45,772 bases of DNA. It comes from Minisyncoccota bacterium. Its GTDB lineage: Bacteria; Patescibacteriota; Minisyncoccia; Phycocordibacterales; UBA2100. The stretch is taken from the NCBI GenBank assembly GCA_018060545.1, contig JAGOVW010000006.1, forward strand, positions 1 to 45,772, in the 5' to 3' direction. The notes beneath the pieces are model-generated. The model saw only the letters and a program-made list of their open reading frames with translations, made no database searches and was not told where the DNA came from. Shown here piece by piece: positions 31,579-39,265 of the stretch. Each line of letters begins with the position of its first letter. Positions within the stretch are counted from its first letter, which is position 1. Position numbers and translations under genes: made by a program.

Positions 31579-32730
31579 ATGCCCACGTTCACACGACGAA
31601 TTACTATATGCACACTACCACTCGAAATTGCTGTCTTTTTCTTGATGGTAGCAGCGTTGGCGATCTATACCCATACGCACAAAAAGAGCACCGCCATCAG
31701 CCATTTCGAAACAAACCTCGAAAACACCACACGCTCTTTTGATGAGCACGCAGCACACTACCGAACACTTCTTGAAACTATCGGGCCCAGCGCTCAGGAT
31801 GTGCTCCTCTCGAAATTGCCGGCAACCCCGCGCACCCACATGCTGAACCATGAAAGCGGGTTCTATCTCTTTAAAACATATGGGGCCCGAGGCATGAGTT
31901 ACTGTAAAAACTATTTCAATGGCGGCTGCTATCACGGGTTTGTCGAAGCGGCACTCGAAGAAAAAGGCTTGGGTGCTATTGATGAAGTGGTTACTGCCTG
32001 TAAGGGAGAGCGCTCGATTGAGCAGGCACGCGAATGCACCCACGGTGTCGGACACGCAATCCTGATTGCCCGTGGGTACGCGCACCTTGACCAAGCGGCC
32101 GCTGAATGTCGCGAGACCTTTTCAGACAGCGACACAGCCATAGAAGACTGCGACGACGGCGTATTTATGGAAAATGGATTTGGTGGCTTTAGTATTCCGC
32201 CTGAGGATCGATGGTTCAAGAAAGACAACCCGCTCTACCCGTGCACCGACCCCCGTATCGCTGGTGATAGCATTGCTCGAAAGGCGTGCCTGTTTCTACA
32301 GACACAGGGCACGCTCCAGGTAGAAAAGTACCCACACTTAGACGGTAACATCTCTTCCGTGGTCTCATTGTGCACCGCACTAACGGACGTGCTGGAGCAG
32401 AGATATTGTTATATGGGTCTCGCTCGCCAAGTGCAGGCGCGATTTGTAGACAACGAACATGACATCAAAACAGCCTGTGGCCTGTTTCCTCTGGAACGGA
32501 TTCCCCGCTGCCTCACACACGCAGCAGAGAGCGCCTATGCATTTGGGAATAGAGAAACGGGTGTTGCGTTGTGCCTTGCATCAGAAGAACCCGCTTTTTG
32601 CTTTTCCCTGCTGAACGCGCGCATCAACAGCACGGCCGAGCACACGGAAAAAGGTCGCAGGGCAGCCTGCAGAGCTTTGCCCGCCCCGTACGTGGCCAGT
32701 TGTCTTGGGGTAGTGGATGATGCGCGATAA
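31579..32730 (+). CDS. Cys/His-rich membrane-anchored family protein (member 3)
   Basis: 383 aa, first gene of the YcaO/SagB operon. N-terminal anchor (LEIAVFFLMVAALAIY). Blocks: RTHMLNHESG (His87, His91), GGCYHGFVEA (Cys117, His119), CTHGVGHAILIA (Cys153, His155, His159), CDDGVFMENGFGGFSIPPEDRW, then Cys-pair helical units to the end (LCTALTDVLEQRYC, CRALPAPYVASC). Very similar in layout and sequence to member 4, which closes the same operon, so the two form a subgroup. Its end overlaps the YcaO gene by 14 nt. Function unknown; operon position suggests a partner, substrate or protective role for the YcaO/SagB chemistry. Confidence 0.87.
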   Translation: MPTFTRRITICTLPLEIAVFFLMVAALAIYTHTHKKSTAISHFETNLENTTRSFDEHAAHYRTLLETIGPSAQDVLLSKLPATPRTHMLNHESGFYLFKTYGARGMSYCKNYFNGGCYHGFVEAALEEKGLGAIDEVVTACKGERSIEQARECTHGVGHAILIARGYAHLDQAAAECRETFSDSDTAIEDCDDGVFMENGFGGFSIPPEDRWFKKDNPLYPCTDPRIAGDSIARKACLFLQTQGTLQVEKYPHLDGNISSVVSLCTALTDVLEQRYCYMGLARQVQARFVDNEHDIKTACGLFPLERIPRCLTHAAESAYAFGNRETGVALCLASEEPAFCFSLLNARINSTAEHTEKGRRAACRALPAPYVASCLGVVDDAR

Positions 32731-34087
32731 AAAGTATGTGCTGCCGTGCATTGCTGAGAACGCTGAGTATACTCAGCGTATGGCTCTGATTAAAGATATG
32801 GCAGGCGCTTTCTTTGCCACACCCACCGATGAGGCACGACTACTTACCTATGCCGCACAGGCTCGCCGCATACAGACACTCGGCTACGACATTGGTTTCA
32901 AAATGTTACCTCGCTTCCCTGATGCGCCTTTTCTTGCACTCTGTTCGGGTAGATTCAACACAACGGAAGCACTGGGGACCGGGTACAGCTTCACCTCGAA
33001 GGCGGACGCGTTCATTGCTGCATTTCACGAAACACTCGAACGTGCACTCTGGATCGAGCAGGTAGCATTTTGGAAAGAGGACGCCGTGCGTGCGAGTGCA
33101 AAAAGTGTGGAAGGGCCACACCTGGATCTGACGCGTTTGGCCGGCTTTTCATCAGAGCAGCGCGAAAGCCTCCACCTCGGCAGTCTCGATGAAAATTTTT
33201 TGTGGAGCAGAGGGTTCTCGATCGTAGACCAATCACCACTACTAATTCCCGCGCAACTCATTAGTTCTCGCTATGCGCAGAGTATCACTGGTGTCGAGCC
33301 GCTCTTGCGCTTTTCAAATAGTAACGGCCTTGCCTCACACACGAGCAGGGAAAAAGCACTGCTCTCTGGCATGCTGGAGTTGATTGAGCGCGATGCGTTT
33401 ATGATCACCTTTTCCAACGAGATAACCCCACCACGTATCGACCCAAGAACAGTCGCTAGCGCGCGTGTGCAGGCGGCATTGCAGCAGCTACGTCTGTACG
33501 GATTGACTGCGGATTTTGTGCTCCTCCCGACCGATATGCCGGCAACGGCCATTGCCTGCGTGGTGCAGGACTCAACGGGAATTGGTCCTGCTTTTGCTTT
33601 GGGCGCAAAGGCACACACGGCGAGCGAACACGCGCTCTATGGTGCACTCACCGAAGCGATGGGAGTGTGGTACCTCGCCCGTCATGCGGGCTTGTACCAA
33701 AAGCCACTGCCACCCATCGCACAAATGAACGCACTCGAGCGTATAGCTTTTTGGGCCCAGCCCGATCATGCGAAAATGTTGCGATGGCTCACAAGTGGAA
33801 CTTTCGTTCCACTACCACGCTCGTCACCGTGGTGGGCTCGCTCGAGCAGGAGCATCGCCCGCCGTGCACAGGCGTCCGGGGTTACTTTTGCCGCAGCTAC
33901 AATAAGTACACCTGCCGTTGAAGCGAACAATGTTCACGCGACCATGGTCGTCTCCCCAGAATTGCAACCACTACACCTTGACGCATCCCCGGCGTATCTT
34001 GGTGGCGAGCGTCTCAGTAGCGTGCCGAAAAAATACGGGTACAGTGTACGCAAGGAGCCACCTTCCTATCCACATCCTTTTCCTTAA
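32717..34087 (+). CDS. YcaO-domain cyclodehydratase (TOMM-type)
   Basis: 456-aa ATP-dependent enzyme of the YcaO family, which phosphorylates amide backbones so that Cys, Ser or Thr side chains cyclise to thiazolines or oxazolines. ATP-site motifs are visible: SKADAFIAAFHETLERALW (first Glu pair, about 105-108), NSNGLASHTSREKALLSGML, then ELIERDAF (second Glu pair, about 221-224). The chain ends PHPFP, the P-x-P-x-P terminus typical of azoline-forming YcaO proteins. No E1-like/Ocin-ThiF partner domain is fused or seen nearby, so substrate recognition must be done otherwise. It overlaps member 3 and is followed 1 nt later by the SagB-type gene. Confidence 0.93.
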   Translation: MMRDKKYVLPCIAENAEYTQRMALIKDMAGAFFATPTDEARLLTYAAQARRIQTLGYDIGFKMLPRFPDAPFLALCSGRFNTTEALGTGYSFTSKADAFIAAFHETLERALWIEQVAFWKEDAVRASAKSVEGPHLDLTRLAGFSSEQRESLHLGSLDENFLWSRGFSIVDQSPLLIPAQLISSRYAQSITGVEPLLRFSNSNGLASHTSREKALLSGMLELIERDAFMITFSNEITPPRIDPRTVASARVQAALQQLRLYGLTADFVLLPTDMPATAIACVVQDSTGIGPAFALGAKAHTASEHALYGALTEAMGVWYLARHAGLYQKPLPPIAQMNALERIAFWAQPDHAKMLRWLTSGTFVPLPRSSPWWARSSRSIARRAQASGVTFAAATISTPAVEANNVHATMVVSPELQPLHLDASPAYLGGERLSSVPKKYGYSVRKEPPSYPHPFP

Positions 34088-34088
34088 T

Positions 34089-34796
34089 ATGAAATTTCGC
34101 GCACTTCACACAGCCACAACCATCGAAGCAATACAAGGCGTTCGCTTCACGGTCGAAGCCCCCGCCCCATCCAGAAAAGAGTACCCGCGCTTCCCCACTA
34201 CCGAATTACCAACACCAGCGCACATAGATGTGCCTATGTCTGATGCATTGCATAAGCGCGTATCAAAGCGCGAGTACGATGCCGCCGTACCACTATCACT
34301 GCAACATTGCTCTTCCCTACTCTTTGCGTGCGCTGGGATTGTGCAGCACAACGACGCTACTCCACACCGTACCTATCCTTCAGGCGGTGCACTGCAGCCA
34401 ATTGAACATTACCTGATTGCCTATCGAGTTGACGGGGTTGCCCCAGGCATATATCACTACAATCCGGGTACACACTCGCTCTCGAAGTTACCGTTTGAAG
34501 AAGGTATTGAAACACTCCCTCCTGCGTGGGAAAAAACGTCGCCCATCCGAAATCCAGCGGCGATTATTGTATTGACCGCCGTATGGGGTAGAGCCTACCC
34601 AAAGTACGGAGATTTTTGCTATCGACTCGCCCTTGCCGAAGCGGGACACAGTGCACAAAATGCACTTCTTGCCGCTGCAGCATTAAATATTGGCGCATGC
34701 CCTATCATGGGCTTTGATGCAGCCGCATGCTCCCGCGCCTTGGATATCGCACAGGATACTGAAGATCCGCTGTACCTTGTATGTCTCGGCGCATAA
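34089..34796 (+). CDS. SagB-type FMN-dependent dehydrogenase
   Basis: 235-aa nitroreductase-fold protein of the SagB type, which oxidises azolines to aromatic azoles in thiazole/oxazole-modified peptides. Motifs: KRVSKREYDAAVPLSLQHCSSLLF, RTYPSGGALQPIEHYLIA (FMN and substrate region), PGIYHYNPGTHSLSKL, and FCYRLALAEAGHSAQNALLAAAALNIGACPIMGFD (dimer and FMN helix). The ATG at 34089 lies just after the YcaO stop; a long upstream extension of the frame overlaps YcaO and is discarded. It overlaps the start of member 4 by 16 nt, so all four genes of this operon are translationally linked. Confidence 0.9.
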   Translation: MKFRALHTATTIEAIQGVRFTVEAPAPSRKEYPRFPTTELPTPAHIDVPMSDALHKRVSKREYDAAVPLSLQHCSSLLFACAGIVQHNDATPHRTYPSGGALQPIEHYLIAYRVDGVAPGIYHYNPGTHSLSKLPFEEGIETLPPAWEKTSPIRNPAAIIVLTAVWGRAYPKYGDFCYRLALAEAGHSAQNALLAAAALNIGACPIMGFDAAACSRALDIAQDTEDPLYLVCLGA

Positions 34797-35926
34797 TCCT
34801 TTTGTGTGCTGCCATGCTCATAGTCGCTGCAGCAAGCTTTTTTGGCTATCGTGAAATCAAGAAGAACCAAGCAATCCGTGATTTTGAAACGCAGGTGTCG
34901 AGAAAGAATGATCCATTTCAAAAAACCCTGGAGGCGTACAGAACGCTTTTAAAAAGGATTGGGCCTTCCCACGGGCAGGATGTCCTTCGGGCAACAATGC
35001 CCAATGATTCTCGAACACATATGATAAATCATGAGACGGGCACTTTTCTGTACACTACCTACGGGCCGACGGGCATGAACCAATGCAAGCAGTACTTTGC
35101 AGGCGGCTGCTTCCACGGATTTGTGGAGGCCCACATAGCTGAATATGGGTACGATGACATTTCGACATTGGTTGCCACCTGCAAAGACGCAACCAAAACG
35201 GAGCAGGAGATGCAATGTCCCCATGGTGTCGGCCACGCATTTCTGATTGCTGCCGGCTACGTCGAACTCCCTGACGCGCTGAACCTCTGTGCCGATGCAT
35301 TTGCTGATGACCGCAAAAGCCGCGTGAACTGCTTCGATGGGGTGTTTATGGAAAACTCGTTTGGGCCATTCAGCGTACCTCCAGCGGATCGTTGGTATCG
35401 AGCAAGCGATCCGATGTACCCCTGCATGGAGCCTGAGGTACTCGCACATGATGGTGCGCATACCTACTGCTGGGGCATGCAGAGCCAAGCAACGCTGCGT
35501 GCCGACGCGTTCCCGGCATTTGCGGGAAATGCTGAAAAAGTGGGAGCATACTGCGAAACACTCACGAGTGCGCCCGATAAGAAATTGTGCTTCGAAGGCC
35601 TGGCCCGCCAGTTGCAGCTGCACAACCCTCACGACAGCACGGCCCGCGCTAAAGTGTGTGCCACACTCACCGAAGAGCGCCGTAATCCCTGCATCTGGCA
35701 AGCATACGAAGCAGCCTACATTTATGGCTCGCGTGATGAAGAGGTGATGCGTATGTGTGTCGACGCACCTGCCCACGAAAAGGAGCACTGCTACGACATA
35801 TTCTTTGAAGGTATCGCGATTGCCTACTCCCAGCAGACAGCACGCGAGGCAGCGTGCACTGCGCTGCCTGAGTTCCGTGATACCTGCATCGCGTGGATGA
35901 AGGGACCACGATCTCAAAATTTTTAG
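34781..35926 (+). CDS. Cys/His-rich membrane-anchored family protein (member 4)
   Basis: 381 aa, last gene of the YcaO/SagB operon. N-terminal anchor (IILLCAAMLIVAAASFFGY). Blocks: RTHMINHETG (His80, His84), GGCFHGFVEAH (Cys110, His112), CPHGVGHAFLIA (Cys146, His148, His152), CFDGVFMENSFGPFSVPPADRW, then four Cys-pair units (YCETLTSAPDKKLC, VCATLTEERRNPC, CVDAPAHEKEHC, CTALPEFRDTC). Sister of member 3. The stop codon is 20 nt from the stop of the convergent member 5 gene. Confidence 0.87.
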   Translation: MSRRIILLCAAMLIVAAASFFGYREIKKNQAIRDFETQVSRKNDPFQKTLEAYRTLLKRIGPSHGQDVLRATMPNDSRTHMINHETGTFLYTTYGPTGMNQCKQYFAGGCFHGFVEAHIAEYGYDDISTLVATCKDATKTEQEMQCPHGVGHAFLIAAGYVELPDALNLCADAFADDRKSRVNCFDGVFMENSFGPFSVPPADRWYRASDPMYPCMEPEVLAHDGAHTYCWGMQSQATLRADAFPAFAGNAEKVGAYCETLTSAPDKKLCFEGLARQLQLHNPHDSTARAKVCATLTEERRNPCIWQAYEAAYIYGSRDEEVMRMCVDAPAHEKEHCYDIFFEGIAIAYSQQTAREAACTALPEFRDTCIAWMKGPRSQNF

Positions 35927-35946
35927 TGCACCACGACGAGCACAAG

Positions 35947-37116
35947 CTATAGCCGAGGAACCTGGGAACCTGCAATGCACGAAGCTCGATCGGCATCTGC
36001 TCTACGCGGCGCCTCTTCGCACATGCGCACAACCCCTGCAGCATCCCACTGCGCACTCACTACACCCAATGAGTAGTAACACGCAGTACGGTACTCAAGC
36101 TCACCAAATGCATCGCAGTACCTACCGACTTTTTTCGTATTGCCTGCTTCCATTTGTATAGCAAAGTAGAGACCTTCGTGTATGCATCCTTTGCGTGCTT
36201 CACCATCAGGGACCATCCCACATACATTTCTCAATTCTGTCGGGTCAGTGCTGACCACCACAATGTCTCCCCCCGGCTCGCGGTAGCACGTATTGCGATA
36301 GGGTTCAGGCACCTGTGCACAAAATTCAACCGCAGCGCGGTACCGACGAGGATCAGTCATAATAACGGCACTTGCCTGTGCCTGGTAACACATCGCCCGA
36401 TACCGCTCAGGAAGATCAACGCAGGCCTGGTTGAAATCAGTACCCAGGCGGTACTTAGTAGACTGCTCATCCGAGGCGCTTGTAAAAACATCTTCCATGA
36501 AAACGCCGCTCTGACACTCTCGCTGTAGCTCCTCCGGGAGGACATCGCACGCAGCAAGCGACCGAGGAACGTCTTGGTCATTAAGAAGCATCGATGCGTG
36601 TCCTATACCATGGTTGCATGCCCGATACGTAATTTCGTTGTGCATACTCTCTTTTGCACACAGTTGCGCGGCCGCATCGCCCGTAAGTAGGTCGCCCGTT
36701 TCTTCCATATACCGCTCGATGGTCCCATGAAAGCACCCTTCCCCGCAGGCAACCGTTTGAGCACACGTGGCGAACGATGCAGGAACATTTTTGGTTTGTG
36801 CATACAGATCTTGTCCGATGTAGTGCACGAGTATGTGGCAGCTATATTTAATAGGTGGTTCATCGTCCAAGACCGAGAGCGCCTTGAGTGCATCCCGAGT
36901 CTCCATCCGTTCTCCTATCGCAGCAGCCAAATCCTGCATACAGGCACGGCGCCAGAAATTGCCGCGATCTTCAAGGCACGTGAACATGCCCTTCTCAATA
37001 AATGCCCGTTGCGCCTGAGCGGTCGACGGGTAGTACCATAAAACACCGAGGAGCCCTCCTCCCACCAACACAAAGAGACCAGTAAGAAGTACATAGACGT
37101 ACTTTCGTGAATTCAT
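35947..37116 (-). CDS. Cys/His-rich membrane-anchored family protein (member 5)
   Basis: 389 aa. N-terminal anchor (YVYVLLTGLFVLVGGGLLGVLW). Blocks: SCHILVHYIG (His94, His98), CGEGCFHGTIERY (Cys128, His130), CNHGIGHASM (Cys167, His169, His173), CQSGVFMED. It best shows the C-terminal repeat: CVDLPERYRAMCY, CAQVPEPYRNTCY, CGMVPDGEARKGC and CDAFGELEYRTACY, about 30-40 residues apart, suggesting a helical-hairpin solenoid closed by disulfides. It lies 27 nt downstream of the Gly-rich surface protein gene and is probably in the same minus-strand operon. Confidence 0.87.
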   Translation of the reverse strand: MNSRKYVYVLLTGLFVLVGGGLLGVLWYYPSTAQAQRAFIEKGMFTCLEDRGNFWRRACMQDLAAAIGERMETRDALKALSVLDDEPPIKYSCHILVHYIGQDLYAQTKNVPASFATCAQTVACGEGCFHGTIERYMEETGDLLTGDAAAQLCAKESMHNEITYRACNHGIGHASMLLNDQDVPRSLAACDVLPEELQRECQSGVFMEDVFTSASDEQSTKYRLGTDFNQACVDLPERYRAMCYQAQASAVIMTDPRRYRAAVEFCAQVPEPYRNTCYREPGGDIVVVSTDPTELRNVCGMVPDGEARKGCIHEGLYFAIQMEAGNTKKVGRYCDAFGELEYRTACYYSLGVVSAQWDAAGVVRMCEEAPRRADADRASCIAGSQVPRL

Positions 37117-37143
37117 AAGTCAGTACAGTCTCAACGAACACTA

Positions 37144-38418
37144 TTAGTTATTGCACAATTCTTCGAATAGGCATTCCCCTTTTTTCACTTCGGTGCTCTC
37201 TGTTTTTTCTACCTCGACCACGATTGGGTTTGCGATGATGTACGGGTCGTGGCGCACGCCGCTAATCTGCCAACTCACCTGCCCGAAAGGCGTACCGCCC
37301 GCAATAACAAAAGTATTTTTTACCACTTCCTGCTTTACAAACAGGTTGGGCATCGCTTTGAACAAGGGGAAAAATTGATAGCGATATTCGCCATTTAAGG
37401 CCTCGAAGTAGCTCGGCAGTTCGATGGTTGCCTCTCCTTGGCCATTCAGCTCTACAATACCGTCGTACATATTTTTTGCATCCGGCGATTCCACAAAAGA
37501 GTGGTACAGGAGCTTGTTGCGTGGATCAAGGGGGTGATCAATCACGAATGTACCCGAACCTTTCGAAAGGGCTCCCGTGATTGCAAGGTTGCCACGAAAC
37601 TGTACGTTGCCAGTGAGTATTAAGCGGTCTGCTGTGTATGTGATAACAATAATGCCCGCTGCACCGCTCCCAAAAGCAATGAAGCCACCTCCGCCACCTC
37701 CGTATGCACCGCCCGCTGCAGCTCCACCTCCGCCACCACCCGAACCGTGACTGGCATCCCATTCCTGTCCTGCTGTTCCAGGGTTACCAACGGTACCACC
37801 TGCACCACCCGACCCATTTCCTCCCGTACCACCGGTTGAACTTGACCCGTTACCACCAGCGCCATTTGGACCACCAGCGCCACCCCCACCACCCCCACTA
37901 CCCCCATCATTCGCACCTGTGCCACCGTTGTATTTTGTGGAACCGTAGCCTGCACTAGCGAGCCCTCCTGCGCCTCCTGTCGCACCGCCTCCGGTACCTC
38001 CCTTTGCACCTACTTTCACGGCTGTCCCGCCTATCGTTGCACAGTTTGACGTACTATTACAAAAATATGTATCGCCTCCAGTCGCACCATCGGATGAGCC
38101 TCCTGCACCGACGGCATAGGAAATACTACTGCCTCGCGCGAGTGATACATTCACTTCTTTTGAATATCCACCTCCACCTCCACCTGTGTTAAAGGTTTGT
38201 CTACCTGCACCTCCTCCACCGATTACTTCAATCGTGTTTGCCTCGTCATTCCAATCCGCGGGAACGGTCCAGCTTGTGCCGGACGTTAAATACACCACCG
38301 TCGCAGCCGACGCACGTGTCGGCCACACAAAAAGTGGCAAAATGAGCGCTGCAATCAGCAATACCGCTAACACACGGTAGTGCTGAATAATGAATGGATA
38401 TGAATAGTTTAGTTGCAT
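37144..38418 (-). CDS. Glycine-rich surface protein with shared C-terminal domain
   Basis: 424 aa. N-terminal hydrophobic segment (VLAVLLIAALILPLFVW), then a Gly-rich region (about 65-265) with long runs of GGGGGG, GGTGG and GGAGG, of the type that can form polyglycine-II sheets as in some phage fibres and adhesins, closing with GIIVITYTADR. The C-terminal domain (about 285-400) has SKGSGTFVIDHPLDPRNK and SFVESPDAKNMYDG, shared with the proteins at 30554 and 38409. It overlaps the upstream gene by 10 nt. Probably an exposed fibre or adhesin; exact role unknown. Confidence 0.85.
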   Translation of the reverse strand: MQLNYSYPFIIQHYRVLAVLLIAALILPLFVWPTRASAATVVYLTSGTSWTVPADWNDEANTIEVIGGGGAGRQTFNTGGGGGGYSKEVNVSLARGSSISYAVGAGGSSDGATGGDTYFCNSTSNCATIGGTAVKVGAKGGTGGGATGGAGGLASAGYGSTKYNGGTGANDGGSGGGGGGAGGPNGAGGNGSSSTGGTGGNGSGGAGGTVGNPGTAGQEWDASHGSGGGGGGAAAGGAYGGGGGGFIAFGSGAAGIIVITYTADRLILTGNVQFRGNLAITGALSKGSGTFVIDHPLDPRNKLLYHSFVESPDAKNMYDGIVELNGQGEATIELPSYFEALNGEYRYQFFPLFKAMPNLFVKQEVVKNTFVIAGGTPFGQVSWQISGVRHDPYIIANPIVVEVEKTESTEVKKGECLFEELCNN

Positions 38419-38972
38419 AGAGGTTCAAAAATGCACTCGCCAGGAAGAACCGGCTGCCCTTCACCCTTGTCAACTTCAGGAATAATGGGGTTTGCCAAAA
38501 TAAATTGATCGCGTCGTATGCCGGTTACTTGCCAACTCACTTTTCCATTCGGCACTCCTCCGGCCAAACCAAAATGGATTTTCCCCGTAAGAAATGACCG
38601 CTCGATATCATAGGCGAGATGCAGATTTGGCATAGGCTCTCCTATGCTGGTGGCGAGATAGCGGAAATCTTTGTTGAGCGCAACAAAATAATGCGGCAAC
38701 ACGACAGTGGCTTCACCGCGTGCATCCATCTGCACCACACCGTCATACACATTTTTTACATCAGGGGATTCTACAAATGAATGGTAGAGCAGTTTATTTT
38801 TTGGGTCGAGCGGGTGGTCAATCATAAACGTACCCGACCCTTTTGAGAGCGCGCCGAGCACGCTGGCGTCGCCGGTGACTACCGTGCTGTCGGTGAGCGT
38901 CGCTGCGAGTACGCCAATAGGCAAGAGGAGCGCCACACACCCCCAGACGAGTATCCATTTGCTCGTATACAT
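38409..38972 (-). CDS. Short surface protein consisting mainly of the shared C-terminal domain
   Basis: 187 aa from the ATG at 38972. Signal or anchor (WILVWGCVALLLPIGVLAATL), then the shared domain directly (SKGSGTFMIDHPLDPKNK, SFVESPDVKNVYDG, ALNKDFRYLATSIG, KVSWQVTGIRRDQFILANP), ending ECIFEPLCN with two cysteines. It shows the domain in minimal form. The start is supported by a minus-strand TACAAT (38979-38984) ending 6 nt upstream. It overlaps the Gly-rich gene, with which it and member 5 appear to form an operon. Confidence 0.83.
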   Translation of the reverse strand: MYTSKWILVWGCVALLLPIGVLAATLTDSTVVTGDASVLGALSKGSGTFMIDHPLDPKNKLLYHSFVESPDVKNVYDGVVQMDARGEATVVLPHYFVALNKDFRYLATSIGEPMPNLHLAYDIERSFLTGKIHFGLAGGVPNGKVSWQVTGIRRDQFILANPIIPEVDKGEGQPVLPGECIFEPLCN

Positions 38973-39064
38973 GTGGCTATTGTACGCCATTTCCGATTCT
39001 GCAGCTATGGGTATTTTCAAGAGCCCCGCCTGGATAGGTGCGAGGGTATGGTATATTGTTTTTC

Positions 39065-39265
39065 ATGTATTCAGTCAGAGCCTTTATGATGGCCATTATC
39101 GCATTTATTCCTGCAGCAGGTGCGTTTGCCGCTGCGACGGATTCGCCACAAGCGCACACACCGGAACACGAAAGCACCCATGTTGCCAAAGCAACAGCGG
39201 CACAGTGTGTTACAGCCGCGACAAAAGAAGATGTCACGTTTGTTAGCTGTGGAGGTTTTTTCTAA
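39065..39265 (+). CDS. Small secreted peptide, 66 aa
   Basis: A short exported protein: signal peptide (MYSVRAFMMAIIAFIPAAGAFA) and a mature part of about 44 residues, His/Thr/Ala-rich, with two cysteines near the end (AQCVTAATKEDVTFVSCGGFF). The ATG at 39065 lies 7 nt after the extended -10 TGGTATATT, implying a leaderless mRNA. Its 3' end overlaps the start of the next gene by about 17 nt. Not recognised; it could be a secreted peptide or merely a coupling leader gene for the next one. Confidence 0.6.
   Translation: MYSVRAFMMAIIAFIPAAGAFAAATDSPQAHTPEHESTHVAKATAAQCVTAATKEDVTFVSCGGFF

Noticed and set aside
34949-35980. 343-aa open frame antisense to member 4
   Set aside because: It is a shadow frame across a clearly conserved gene, with no promoter, no start signal and an atypical Cys/Arg-rich composition.
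37620-38009. Val/Gln-rich antisense frame over the Gly-rich gene
   Set aside because: It arises from the repetitive Gly codons read in another frame; there is no support for expression.
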